DNA of 64,000 bases from Hymenobacter jeongseonensis (lineage in GTDB: Bacteria > Bacteroidota > Bacteroidia > Cytophagales > Hymenobacteraceae). This document shows, piece after piece, positions 8,489 to 17,151 of the stretch. The stretch covers positions 186,001-250,000 of the forward strand of contig NZ_JADQDQ010000006.1 of NCBI RefSeq assembly GCF_015694725.1. Direction: 5' to 3'. The translations under genes and the position numbers were made by a program. The first letter of the stretch is position 1. Each line of letters starts with the position of its first letter. A model generated the notes under the pieces. It ran no database searches and was not told the origin of the DNA. It was given only the letters and a program-made list of their open reading frames with translations.

Positions 8489-11400
8489 TTAGAAGTTGAC
8501 CTGTAAGCCGCCCACCACGGTGCGCGTGTTGGGGTACGAGCTGTCATCGATGCCGCGGCTGTAGAAGCCCGTGCCACCGGTTTCGGGGTCGAAGCCCGAA
8601 TAGTCGGTGAAGGTCAGCAGGTTGGTGCCCGTCACGTAGACGCGCACGGTGCCCAGGCTCGGTACCCGGCTGGTCAGGTTCTTCGGGATGGTGTAGCCCA
8701 GTTGAATGTTCTTCAGGCGCAGGTAGTTGCCGCTTTCTAGCCAGCGCGTCGAGTTGGCCAGCGAGTTCTGAGCCGCAGCAGCGGCCAAATTTGCGTTAGG
8801 GCTGCCGCCCTGGAGCAGGCGGGGAGTAGTAGTGGAGGGGTTGGCCGGCGACCAGGGCGTTACGTCGGCGTCGTAATTATTGGGGCCGTTGTAGCTTTCC
8901 AGGGCCCGCTTGGCCACGTTATAAATCTCGTTGCCTGTAGCAGACTGCCAGAATAGGGACAAATCGAAATTCTTATAGCCGGCGTTCAGGTTCAGGCCCA
9001 GCTGCAGTTTCGGGATGGCGCTGCCCGAGAATGCCCGGTCGGCGTTATCAATTTTACCGTCGTCGTTGAGGTCCTTGTAGCGCACGTCGCCGGGCGAGGC
9101 ATAGGCCTGAATCACGGTGCCGTCTGAGGATTTGTGATTGGTTACTTCCTCCTGGGTCTGGAAGATGCCGTCGAACTGAATCAAATAGAACTCGCCTACC
9201 GAGTGGCCCAGTTGCGAGCGGGTGGGGCCATCGCCCCCGCCAATGGCCTGGCCTTCGTCCAATACTTTGGTGATGCGGTTGCGCACGGTGGTCAGCGTAA
9301 AGTCAGCGCCGTAGGTGAAGGCGCTCCGGTTTTCATGAAACCCGAGCGCGACCTCCAGGCCTTTGTTTTGCAGTTCCCCGCCGTTTTGAATGGGGTCGCC
9401 TTCAAAGTTGCCCAGATAGGTTGGTACCTGCACGCTAATCAAAGCATTGCGGGTGTCGGCGATGTAATAGTCGGCCGAGAAATTCAGCCGGTTATCCAGC
9501 AGTGCTAGGTCGAGGCCGATGTTGCGCGTGGCGCGCTCTTCCCACTGCACGTCCGGGCTGTTGATGCGAATCTGGGTGGCCCCGTTCACAATCTGCTGCC
9601 CCGTGCCGATGACATAGTTCACGTTCTGTGCGACCACTGCGTAGGGCAGGTAGTTGTTGAACAGATTCTCATTGCCCAGCACCCCGTAGCTGGCCCGCAG
9701 CTTCAGATTGTTGACCTGCGGCAGGGCTGACTTGAAGAAGTCTTCTTCGCTGATGCGCCAGCCGATGGAGGCCGCACCAAAATCGGCCCGCTGGTTTTGA
9801 GGGGCAAAGCGCGACGAGGCATCCCGGCGGCCGCTTACCGAAAGCAGATAGCGGTTTTTGTAGTCGTAGGTAGCCTGCGTGAAAAATGAGCGAATGGCGT
9901 ATTCGGAGCTGGTACCCAGAATGGCGCCTTTCTCCGTGCCGGCACTCAACTCAAAGAAGTAGCGGGGCCGCGACGTGAAGCCGGAAGCGCCGGCCTGCAC
10001 GTTGTGCTCCCGGGAGCGCTGCTCGGAGTAGCCCACCAGCGCATTGACGCGGTGGTCACCGAAGGCTTTGGTGAAATTCAGCGTATTCTCGGCCTGTACC
10101 AGGGCGCCATAGCCCAGAAACTCATTAAGCGTCGCCGCCGTGATGCGGGTGTTCTGCCGGATGATGCCAGTTTGCTGGGCGTCGTCGTTGGCATACGTGA
10201 AGGCATTGACGCCCAGGTTGAGGCGATAAGTCAGAAAGTCGAAAATCGAGAAGTCAGCGCTGATGTTACCCAGCACCCGGTTCTCGGACTGTCGCCTGCG
10301 CAGCAGCTGCTGGGCCCCCACGGGGTTGGTTGCAAAAGTATTGAGCCGGGTCGAGCCGGTGCCAAAGCCGCCCTCATTGGTAGAGTCAAGCACCGGGATG
10401 CTCGGAATCATGGTCAGCACGTCGATGAACGGCGCACCGTTGAGCAGCGTCGCGTCGATGCGGCTCAGCTGAAAGTTTTCCTGAAACCGGAACCGACCTC
10501 GGCTCATGCCCGAGTTCAGGCGCAGGCTGTAGCGCTTGTAATCCGGTCCTTTCACAATGCCTTCCTGATGGAAGTAGTCACCCGATACCAGAAAGTTGCT
10601 GGAGCTTTTGTCGCCCTTGCTGCCCCCGCTAAAGCTGAGGTTGTAGTTTTCGCGGCGGCCGGTCTGAAAAAACTCGTCCTGCCAGTCAGTGTCAATGCTG
10701 GGGTCGAAAGTACCGCCTTCGGATACCGGCACCGCGCCAGACAAGCTGTTCTGGCCGGCATTGAGAATATCAATGCCCGCATTCTGGTATGCCACCCGCG
10801 CCCGCTGCGCCCACTCAGCAGCATTGGTAAGGTTGTATTTTTTGCGCACTTGGTCCACCCCCACCACGCCGTTGAAGCGGATGGTGGGCGTACCAGCACT
10901 GCCCTTTTTGGTCGTAATTTGGATGACCCCGTTGGCGCCGCGAGAACCGTACACGGCCGTCGAAGACGCATCCTTCAGCACGTTTAGGCTCTCGATATCA
11001 GAAGGCACCAGATTGCGCGGGTCAGCCGGCCAGAGGCCGTCAATCACGTAAAGCGGGCCTGTATCGGCAAGCCCCAGCGTGCCGATGCCCCGAATCGTGA
11101 CCACTGGATAAGCGCCAGGAGCCCCGCCGCCCTGCACCAAAACCCCCGGGATACGGCCCTGAATCTGCTGCGCCACACTGGGGACGGGCGTTTTGCTGGC
11201 CTCCGACACATCGAGGCCGCTCACGGCACTGGTCAGGTTCTGGCGGTCTTGCGCCAAGTAGCCCACCACCACTACCTCCGACAAGCCCTGCGCACTCGCG
11301 CGCAACTGCGTATCGATGGCCGTGCGGCCGCCCACTGCCACCTCCTGCGAGGTATAGCCCACAAACGAGAACACCAACGTCGCATCTGCCGGGGCCGTGA

Positions 11401-11653
11401 TGCTGTAGCGTCCGTCGGCGTCGGTTTGGGTACCGTTGCTTGTGCCTTTTACCAGTACGGTTACGCCCGGAATGCCGGCGCCCTTCTCATCGGTAATACG
11501 ACCGGTGATGGGGGTATCGGCTGCTTGCAGCATGGACACCGCTAGGTTTTCGGGTGCTGAAGCCACCGCTTGGCCCGCCATGGGCAGCAGCAGCAAGCCC
11601 CCGAGCAAGGCTGGCACCGCTAGCCCTTGCATTTTGGGTACTGACTTTTTCAT
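8489..11653 (-). CDS. SusC/RagA-family TonB-linked outer membrane transporter
   Basis: TonB-dependent beta-barrel that imports oligosaccharides across the outer membrane together with SusD. The protein has an N-terminal signal (1 to about 32), then a CarboxypepD_reg-like domain at about 49-117 (ITGRITDEKGAGIPGVTVLV onward). A TonB-box-like LSEVVVVGY comes next, followed by a plug with the SusC signature VLKDASSTAVYGSRGANGV and a long barrel ending in VVGGLQVNF with a terminal Phe. The 1054-residue length is normal. It is the first gene of the arabinan operon; a promoter with an internal palindrome lies directly upstream. Specificity for arabinan fragments is inferred from the downstream enzymes. 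Confidence 0.94.
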   Translation of the reverse strand: MKKSVPKMQGLAVPALLGGLLLLPMAGQAVASAPENLAVSMLQAADTPITGRITDEKGAGIPGVTVLVKGTSNGTQTDADGRYSITAPADATLVFSFVGYTSQEVAVGGRTAIDTQLRASAQGLSEVVVVGYLAQDRQNLTSAVSGLDVSEASKTPVPSVAQQIQGRIPGVLVQGGGAPGAYPVVTIRGIGTLGLADTGPLYVIDGLWPADPRNLVPSDIESLNVLKDASSTAVYGSRGANGVIQITTKKGSAGTPTIRFNGVVGVDQVRKKYNLTNAAEWAQRARVAYQNAGIDILNAGQNSLSGAVPVSEGGTFDPSIDTDWQDEFFQTGRRENYNLSFSGGSKGDKSSSNFLVSGDYFHQEGIVKGPDYKRYSLRLNSGMSRGRFRFQENFQLSRIDATLLNGAPFIDVLTMIPSIPVLDSTNEGGFGTGSTRLNTFATNPVGAQQLLRRRQSENRVLGNISADFSIFDFLTYRLNLGVNAFTYANDDAQQTGIIRQNTRITAATLNEFLGYGALVQAENTLNFTKAFGDHRVNALVGYSEQRSREHNVQAGASGFTSRPRYFFELSAGTEKGAILGTSSEYAIRSFFTQATYDYKNRYLLSVSGRRDASSRFAPQNQRADFGAASIGWRISEEDFFKSALPQVNNLKLRASYGVLGNENLFNNYLPYAVVAQNVNYVIGTGQQIVNGATQIRINSPDVQWEERATRNIGLDLALLDNRLNFSADYYIADTRNALISVQVPTYLGNFEGDPIQNGGELQNKGLEVALGFHENRSAFTYGADFTLTTVRNRITKVLDEGQAIGGGDGPTRSQLGHSVGEFYLIQFDGIFQTQEEVTNHKSSDGTVIQAYASPGDVRYKDLNDDGKIDNADRAFSGSAIPKLQLGLNLNAGYKNFDLSLFWQSATGNEIYNVAKRALESYNGPNNYDADVTPWSPANPSTTTPRLLQGGSPNANLAAAAAQNSLANSTRWLESGNYLRLKNIQLGYTIPKNLTSRVPSLGTVRVYVTGTNLLTFTDYSGFDPETGGTGFYSRGIDDSSYPNTRTVVGGLQVNF

Positions 11654-11678
11654 AAAACATTGTGGGAATTGGTGAGAA

Positions 11679-11713
11679 CAAACACAATCGATTGTGTAAA
11701 CGGGCGCAAAAAA
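11679..11713 (-). promoter_or_regulatory. Putative susC promoter
   Basis: On the minus strand, TTTTTTG (11707-11713) and TGTGTTTG (11679-11686) are 20 bases apart. They match the Bacteroidetes -33 TTG and -7 TAnnTTTG pattern with one mismatch in the -7 box. The start would fall roughly 20 bases before the susC ATG. A 16-bp palindrome overlaps the -7 box and spacer. Confidence 0.45.
11682..11697. promoter_or_regulatory. Candidate operator palindrome upstream of susC
   Basis: ACACAATCGATTGTGT is a perfect 16-bp palindrome overlapping the -7 box and spacer of the presumed susC promoter. The CAATCGATTG core is found again as inverted half-sites farther upstream (11916-11939). The position is right for a regulator that controls the arabinan operon. 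No regulator gene is visible in the window. Confidence 0.5.
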
Positions 11714-11915
11714 GAGCGATTTCGTTATGCTGGAGAGAGAAAACCGGGAGACTGCGCTACTAAATCTTTGCGCTTAAACAGGCTAGTAAACATGTCCGAA
11801 AGCTTGTTTAGGGCATATTCTACCCAAATAATACTAATCAATCCACTGAAACCGCAGGCGATGTATCAGTCAGCAGTTAGACAATGTTACTGCAATTTAC
11901 TGGAATTATCAATTT

Positions 11916-11939
11916 ATCGATTGTTTTTTCTCAATCGAT
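11916..11939. promoter_or_regulatory. Second ATCGATTG/CAATCGAT site upstream of susC
   Basis: ATCGATTG (11916-11923) and CAATCGAT (11932-11939) form an inverted repeat with an 8-base T-rich spacer. They repeat the core of the palindrome at 11682-11697, about 235 bases away. The surrounding stretch 11714-12173 is AT-rich for this genome and contains no supported gene. It is best read as the regulatory region of the arabinan locus. Confidence 0.45.
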
Positions 11940-12173
11940 TTCGGGACTCCTGAGATTTTCTTTCTTCAATGCCCTATCACTACGCAAGTGTTGCCGCAAT
12001 CCCTTCCAGCGTTTTGCCAAGTAATCCATATTTGCCACTTGCATCCAAGCTTTTGTTGCGGCCTGCAAACCTTTGCGCTCGGGTAACTGGCGGCGTGCTA
12101 AAAACACTAATCAGCTACACGGCCTCGTCAACAACCCAGCGCTTTACGCCACTAACCCATCGCGCCAAATAAA

Positions 12174-12204
12174 AAAGACCAGCACCGTAATGGCGCTGGT
12201 CTTT
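12174..12204 (-). terminator. Rho-independent terminator of the adhesin gene
   Basis: AAAGACCAGC (12174-12183) pairs with GCTGGTCTTT (12195-12204). Read on the minus strand, the stem is followed by TTTTTTATTT. It is placed 24 bases after the stop of the 12228-14498 gene. Confidence 0.8.
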
Positions 12205-12227
12205 CTATGCAAGTGGTTTGTGCCGGT

Positions 12228-14498
12228 CTAGCGGTGGCTCATGCGCAGCACCTGCTGCTCGTTGCCCTGGCGTACGGTGATGTAGTACATGCCACGGGGC
12301 AACGCCGTTGCTTCAGACAGTTCAACGTCTTGCTCGCCGGCTGTGGTGGTCAGGGTTTTGGTGAGTACCGCTTGGCCGAGAACGTTACGGACAGTGAAGC
12401 TGATTGCGTCAGTGCCAAGCGAGTTGACCCGAACGGCTACCTTGTTGTCGTAAGGGTTCGGGAATACATTGGCTTTGAACTCCTGCGAAACCACGCTTAC
12501 AATCTGCACGGAGCGAACCTGCGAGAAGGTAGTAGTGCCATCGGTATCGACCTGCCGCAAGCGGTAGTATGCCGTAGTAGCTGCCGTTTGGCCCAGGCTG
12601 CCGTCAGCAAACTGGTAGCTGGTACGTGCGCTGGTGGTGCCGGCACCCTCGCGCTTGCCCATCGTTTGGAATGCAGCACCATCCAAGCTACGCTCAATGG
12701 CAAAGTATGCATTGTTCTTTTCCGAAGCAGTTGCCCAAGTGAGCACGGGTGTTTTACCAACCCAGGCCGCATCAAAACTGATGAGTTCAACGGGCAAGGG
12801 ACGTACCACGGTGATGGTGGTGCTTGCCGTATTGCATTGGCCGTTAGCAGTGGTTCCCGTTACGGTATACGTAGTAGTATACATTGGAGAAACCGTGATG
12901 CTTGCGCCAGGAGCCAGCGGAGTAGCAGTCCCGCCTTCAACAGTAGCCGTCCAATTGTAGACGGTGCTCGAGCCACCAGTAGCGGTCAACACTCTGGTTT
13001 GACCAGCTTGTATTGATTGCGAGGGCGTCACTGTTACTGTTGGATTCACGGTGATGGTTGACGACCGAGTTAACGTATTACAACCGGCTACGGTGGCAGT
13101 CACAGCATAGACAGTGGTTGTAGCCGGACTTACGTTTATTGAGGAGGTAGTTTGGGGCAACGTAGTTGTCACTCCACCGCTGGTAGCAGTCCAGCTGTAG
13201 GCAGCATTAGTCTTATTCGATACAGCGGTAAGCGTGGTAGAAGTGCCTACGCAAATGTTGGCCGCACTTGGCGACAGAGTCAGAGTAGAGGCTTCAACAG
13301 TTATAACGACTGACTTGCTTACTGAGCCACAGTTGGGCACATTAACTGTCAAAGTATAAGTTGAAGTTTGAGTCGGCGTGGCGGTGTAAGTAGAACCGCT
13401 AGCGATGCCGTTGGCAGATGTGTTGTCAGCGCGCACAACACTCCATGAGTAGGTTGTACCAGCAACAGTCCTATCCAATGTCGAGGTTAGGAGCGTTGAA
13501 GTGCCCGAGCAAACATTCGCTGCACTGGGAGTAATCGTTAAAACCGGGGTGCCCACAGTTACGGTCACAAGTCTAACTACCGCGCCGCAGCCAGCGTTGG
13601 CAGTCAGCTCGTAAGTAGTCGTGGCAGCAGGAGTTACTCGGTAGGGATTGGCAGTAGAGGTTGCTCCAGTCGATGTGTTGCGCCAAGAGTAAGTTGGGGT
13701 AACGCCTGCGGGCACATTGGTAAAGGAAGCCGTGAGGTCAGAAAACTGACCTGAACAAATAGCTGCTGGGCTAGCAGTAGCAGTTATTTCTCTTGCCCGA
13801 ATTGTGATGTTCTGAGAAACTACATTGCTTCCGCAGGCAGCAGTCGTTGTGTTGACTGTGTAAGTAGTTGATACCTGCGGAGTTACTACAAAGGTACCAC
13901 TAGTATTGCTATCGACCTGCACACCATTGGCAAGCAGAATATACGAAGTGTTAGTGCTAGCACCTGATGCTTTGATTGTTACCTGAGTTCCCGGGCATAC
14001 GACTGGGTTAGTGCTAACCACGCCGCCAACAGTAGCAGTTACTGTCAGCGAAGGTGCAAGCGCAAGCTGAGCAGTAATTTGCTTGTTATTAGCTCCGTTG
14101 CATCCAGTCGAAGTTGATTGGAAAGTGTATGTCTCTGAGGTGAGATTAGCAGGCAGAGTGATGGACTTAGTAATGGAAGTGTTCTGAGCAGGTCCCGCAT
14201 TGAAATCTGCTTGTGTGAAGAATAGCGTGTTGACAACCACTCCATCACTATTTCGCCTTAGGGTTAAGGTGCTTATGGAATTCGCAACGAATGATATGGT
14301 GGCCCCACCACCATTAACAGGGCAATACAAGCCGGGTGTTGCTGATGTTGTGCCGTTGTTAAAATCCTGACTGAGAGTAGTAGAATTTGGGCCCGGATAA
14401 AATACAGAAAATTGACCCGAACAGTTTTGTGCGTACCCAACCGTTGTCGAACCGAGCAGCAATAAAATGCCGCTCAAAAAAGTAAGTAGTGTTTTCAA
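12228..14498 (-). CDS. Large secreted repeat protein with T9SS type A sorting domain
   Basis: Predicted cell-surface or extracellular protein of 756 residues, probably adhesive or structural. It has a signal peptide (1-23, ending GYAQ) and a series of Ig-like/PKD-type beta repeats of about 75-85 residues. Each repeat contains patterns such as TTTYTVT, ICSGQ/VCSGT and YSW with paired cysteines, up to about residue 560. The C-terminus (about 675-756) is a T9SS type A sorting domain (VFPNPYDNKV ... QQVLRMSHR). The only sensible start is a TTG at 14498, since no ATG precedes the signal peptide in frame. GC content and third-position usage are clearly lower than in neighbouring genes, which suggests transfer or fast diversification. 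The function beyond surface location is unknown. Confidence 0.82.
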   Translation of the reverse strand: MKTLLTFLSGILLLLGSTTVGYAQNCSGQFSVFYPGPNSTTLSQDFNNGTTSATPGLYCPVNGGGATISFVANSISTLTLRRNSDGVVVNTLFFTQADFNAGPAQNTSITKSITLPANLTSETYTFQSTSTGCNGANNKQITAQLALAPSLTVTATVGGVVSTNPVVCPGTQVTIKASGASTNTSYILLANGVQVDSNTSGTFVVTPQVSTTYTVNTTTAACGSNVVSQNITIRAREITATASPAAICSGQFSDLTASFTNVPAGVTPTYSWRNTSTGATSTANPYRVTPAATTTYELTANAGCGAVVRLVTVTVGTPVLTITPSAANVCSGTSTLLTSTLDRTVAGTTYSWSVVRADNTSANGIASGSTYTATPTQTSTYTLTVNVPNCGSVSKSVVITVEASTLTLSPSAANICVGTSTTLTAVSNKTNAAYSWTATSGGVTTTLPQTTSSINVSPATTTVYAVTATVAGCNTLTRSSTITVNPTVTVTPSQSIQAGQTRVLTATGGSSTVYNWTATVEGGTATPLAPGASITVSPMYTTTYTVTGTTANGQCNTASTTITVVRPLPVELISFDAAWVGKTPVLTWATASEKNNAYFAIERSLDGAAFQTMGKREGAGTTSARTSYQFADGSLGQTAATTAYYRLRQVDTDGTTTFSQVRSVQIVSVVSQEFKANVFPNPYDNKVAVRVNSLGTDAISFTVRNVLGQAVLTKTLTTTAGEQDVELSEATALPRGMYYITVRQGNEQQVLRMSHR

Positions 14499-14546
14499 AA
14501 TGGTAAATAGTTAAAGGTTAACAGCGCAAAACATTCTAAACCAATA

Positions 14547-14554
14547 CAAACATA
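14547..14554 (-). promoter_or_regulatory. Putative -7 promoter element of the adhesin gene
   Basis: The minus-strand TATGTTTG matches TAnnTTTG exactly, about 50 bases upstream of the TTG start. No good -33 TTG is present at the usual spacing, so this is a partial match only. Confidence 0.35.
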
Positions 14555-14956
14555 CAAATCATTGTTGGATTACATTGGCCGAGAGCCTCAAATTCTTCTG
14601 GAAACGCTCAAAAAAGGCCCAGTAAATCAACTTCCAATGTCGAAATAATCCATGAATCAGACTGATTCGATTTGTAGTATATACTGCAGACACATTATCG
14701 AACCATCTAACTACTGGATTATTCTCTTTGGTTCCACGCTTGAACAACTAGTACGCGAAACAGGGCATTCAACCGCTTTCAGCGGTTACTTATCCTATCT
14801 ATTCGCCTTAAGCTGCTACTCTGTATTTAAACGTCATGCCAGTTGGGTAACCGTAGGAAAAGGGCTATACCAGAATCTGGGTTTTTTCTAAAAAAGCACT
14901 GGCAACCTAATTATTATCAAATTGCAAACTCCAATCTGTTGGTCAAACTCTCTTTA
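14555..14956. other. AT-rich intergenic region without a recognised gene
   Basis: This is a divergent gap between the adhesin and the amidohydrolase. Base composition is much more AT-rich than the genome average seen here. Short open frames occur but lack signals, conserved motifs or coding bias. No tRNA fold or terminator was recognised. Confidence 0.5.
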
Positions 14957-16411
14957 ATGATTTTAGCTTTCCTCCACCGGACACCTTTTTCTATCAGTTT
15001 TCGGCTTTTGGCTACCAGTTTGTTGTTCCTTGCCCTTGGGCCCGGCCAAGCCCAGCAGTTCACGCCGCAGGTGCAGGAGTTCATTGCAGTGAATGCCCCC
15101 AGCGTGGCCCTGACCGATGCCAAGGTGATAGACGGAACCGGCCGCCCGGCCCTGCTCCACCAAACGGTGCTGCTGCAAAATGGCCGCATCACGCAAGTGG
15201 GCCCTGTGAAAAAAGTGAAGGTACCCGCCGGGGCCCAGGTCATCAACTGCGCGGGCAAAACCCTGATTCCAGGCTTTGTGATGCTGCACGAGCACCTGTA
15301 CTACACCATGCCGGCGGGCCCGTTTTTCAACATCGCCCAGATGCCTTACTCCTTCCCGCGCCTGTACTTGGCCGGGGGCGTCACCACCATCCGCACGGCA
15401 GGCAGCATTGAGCCCCAAACGGATTTGGCTATCAAACGGCTGGTGGGCGAAGGCAAGCTCATCGGGCCGGATATGGACGTGACGGCGCCTTATATTGAAG
15501 AGCCCAGCATGGATATCCCAGCCCTGAACACGGTGAAAGGCCCGGAAGACGCGGCCGCCACCACCCGGTTTTGGGCCGATAAGGGATGCACCTCTTTTAA
15601 GATGTACATGCACGCCACCCGCGCCGACCTCGCCGCCGTGGTGCGGGAAGCCCACCCACGCAATCTAAAAATCACGGGCCATCTGTGCTCCATCACTTAC
15701 CGCGAGGCGGCCGAAATTGGGATAGATAACTTGGAGCACGGCTTTATGGCCAGCGCGGATTTTGTGGCCAACAAGGTGGCGGACGCCTGCGAGCCCAATG
15801 TGCGCCAAAGCCTGCTGCGCCTGCCCCAGAATAGCCCCGAGATGAAAAGCCTCATCAACTTCCTAGTGAGCAAGAAAGTGGCCCTGACTTCTACCCTGCC
15901 GGTGTTCGAGCCCTACACCGACCGTGAAGTGGTGCTGGGCGGCGGGCTGGAAGCGCTGATTCCGCAATTGCAGGAACGCGAAATGGCCACCTGGAAGCAG
16001 AACCAGCGCAAGGACACGGCCAGCCTGCGGCTTTTCAAGAAAGAAATGGCGTGGGAAAAGCAGTTTTACGAGGCCGGCGGCCTGCTCGTATCCGGCACCG
16101 ACCCCACTGGCGCGGGCCGCACCGTGGCCGGCTACGCCAACCGCCGCCAACTCGAGCTGCTCGTCGAAGCGGGGTTCACGCCGGTACAAGCCATCAAGAT
16201 AAGCACCTTAAATGGCGCCATTTACCTCGGCCGCGAGAAACAGATTGGAACCATCGAAGCCGGCAAGCAGGCCGACCTTGTGCTCATCAATGGCGACCTG
16301 GAAAAGGATATCCGGCAGGTGCGCCAGATGGAAATCGTATTTAAAAACGGCGTAGGCTTTGATTCTGCGAAGATTCTTGAGTCGGTGAAGGGCAAAGTAG
16401 GATTGAACTAA
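14957..16411 (+). CDS. Secreted metal-dependent amidohydrolase
   Basis: Amidohydrolase-superfamily enzyme (imidazolonepropionase/prolidase-like group) expected to cleave a C-N or amide bond in the periplasm. I start at the ATG at 14957 because it leads directly into a signal peptide (about 30 residues, ending GQAQ); the frame is open upstream but without signal character. Superfamily features in order: a small N-terminal beta domain with VIDGTGRPALL, the metal-binding HEH in FVMLHEHLYY, a lysine-containing FKMYMH segment, further metal His in ITGHL and NLEHGF, and the Asp of VSGTDPTGAG. A C-terminal IEAGKQADLVLINGD strand pair closes the fold. Substrate unknown. It begins a run of three plus-strand genes. 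Confidence 0.85.
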   Translation: MILAFLHRTPFSISFRLLATSLLFLALGPGQAQQFTPQVQEFIAVNAPSVALTDAKVIDGTGRPALLHQTVLLQNGRITQVGPVKKVKVPAGAQVINCAGKTLIPGFVMLHEHLYYTMPAGPFFNIAQMPYSFPRLYLAGGVTTIRTAGSIEPQTDLAIKRLVGEGKLIGPDMDVTAPYIEEPSMDIPALNTVKGPEDAAATTRFWADKGCTSFKMYMHATRADLAAVVREAHPRNLKITGHLCSITYREAAEIGIDNLEHGFMASADFVANKVADACEPNVRQSLLRLPQNSPEMKSLINFLVSKKVALTSTLPVFEPYTDREVVLGGGLEALIPQLQEREMATWKQNQRKDTASLRLFKKEMAWEKQFYEAGGLLVSGTDPTGAGRTVAGYANRRQLELLVEAGFTPVQAIKISTLNGAIYLGREKQIGTIEAGKQADLVLINGDLEKDIRQVRQMEIVFKNGVGFDSAKILESVKGKVGLN

Positions 16412-16710
16412 CCCGGCGGGACCCCAGAGGCAGAGGAAAAGCCCTACACTGTGCTAAAAAATCGTTTGGGACTTGATTCGCACGCAGTTGCTGAATATTA
16501 CTTTCCCTGTTTCCACTTTGTTTATCACTGCGTGAACCATCCTGATTACCTTGCCGTTAAACACTCTTGCACCGAATTATTTTATTACCTTTTGACTATC
16601 TTCCTTATTGACCTGCGCCGCCTATGGCGCCTTTGCCCAGTCGCCGATGCCCGCGCAGTGCGCGGCGGTACGCTTGGGGGGCTATTATCTTATTCTTAGC
16701 GACCATTCCG

Positions 16711-17064
16711 ATGACTACGAATCTTGCCTTTGCCGAACAATTTGTTCCTCAGTTTCAAATTTCCAACCCAACCCAGCACCAAACCCACGAGCTAAAAATC
16801 TGGCCTTCCTGCTTTGCGGCCGTCAAAGCCGGCAACAAGCCGTTTGACGTGCGCGAAAACGACCGCAGCTTTCAGGTGGGCGACCTGCTGCTGTTGCGCG
16901 AAGTCGAGCCCGAAAATGAGCAATTCACCGGTCGCACCATCACCCGCTGGATTAGCTACGTGCTGCAAGGCGGCACTTTTGGCATTCAGCCCGATTGGTG
17001 CGTGCTGGGCTTCAGCGACCAACCGCCCATCCCGGCCGGCATTACCGACATCCGGCTTTGGTAG
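16711..17064 (+). CDS. DUF3850 / ASCH-PUA-like small protein
   Basis: A 117-residue protein whose core (about 25-102) matches the DUF3850 pattern, a member of the ASCH/PUA-like nucleic-acid-binding fold. Visible motifs are THELKIWPSCFAAVKAG, FDVRENDRSFQVGD, LLLREVEP and GIQPDWCVLGF. Proteins of this type are often found on phages and mobile DNA and are thought to bind RNA or modified nucleotides; a specific role is not established. I start at the ATG at 16711; an upstream in-frame start at 16624 would add about 29 residues without conserved features. It stands alone between an amidohydrolase and an oxidoreductase, with no phage genes nearby. Confidence 0.75.
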   Translation: MTTNLAFAEQFVPQFQISNPTQHQTHELKIWPSCFAAVKAGNKPFDVRENDRSFQVGDLLLLREVEPENEQFTGRTITRWISYVLQGGTFGIQPDWCVLGFSDQPPIPAGITDIRLW

Positions 17065-17151
17065 CAGCGGCCGGGCCCACGCGGGCCCGGCTCAACCATA
17101 ACCCGTTGGGGCCAAAGGCGGTAAGTGCAGAGGAATTCACTGCCTTGCCTC

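Noticed and set aside
11714..12173. Small gene in the AT-rich region upstream of susC
   Set aside because: Short frames have no start context, signal or conserved pattern; the region has regulatory-type repeats.
16451..16699. Small open frame before the DUF3850 gene
   Set aside because: It overlaps the likely leader and has no recognisable feature.
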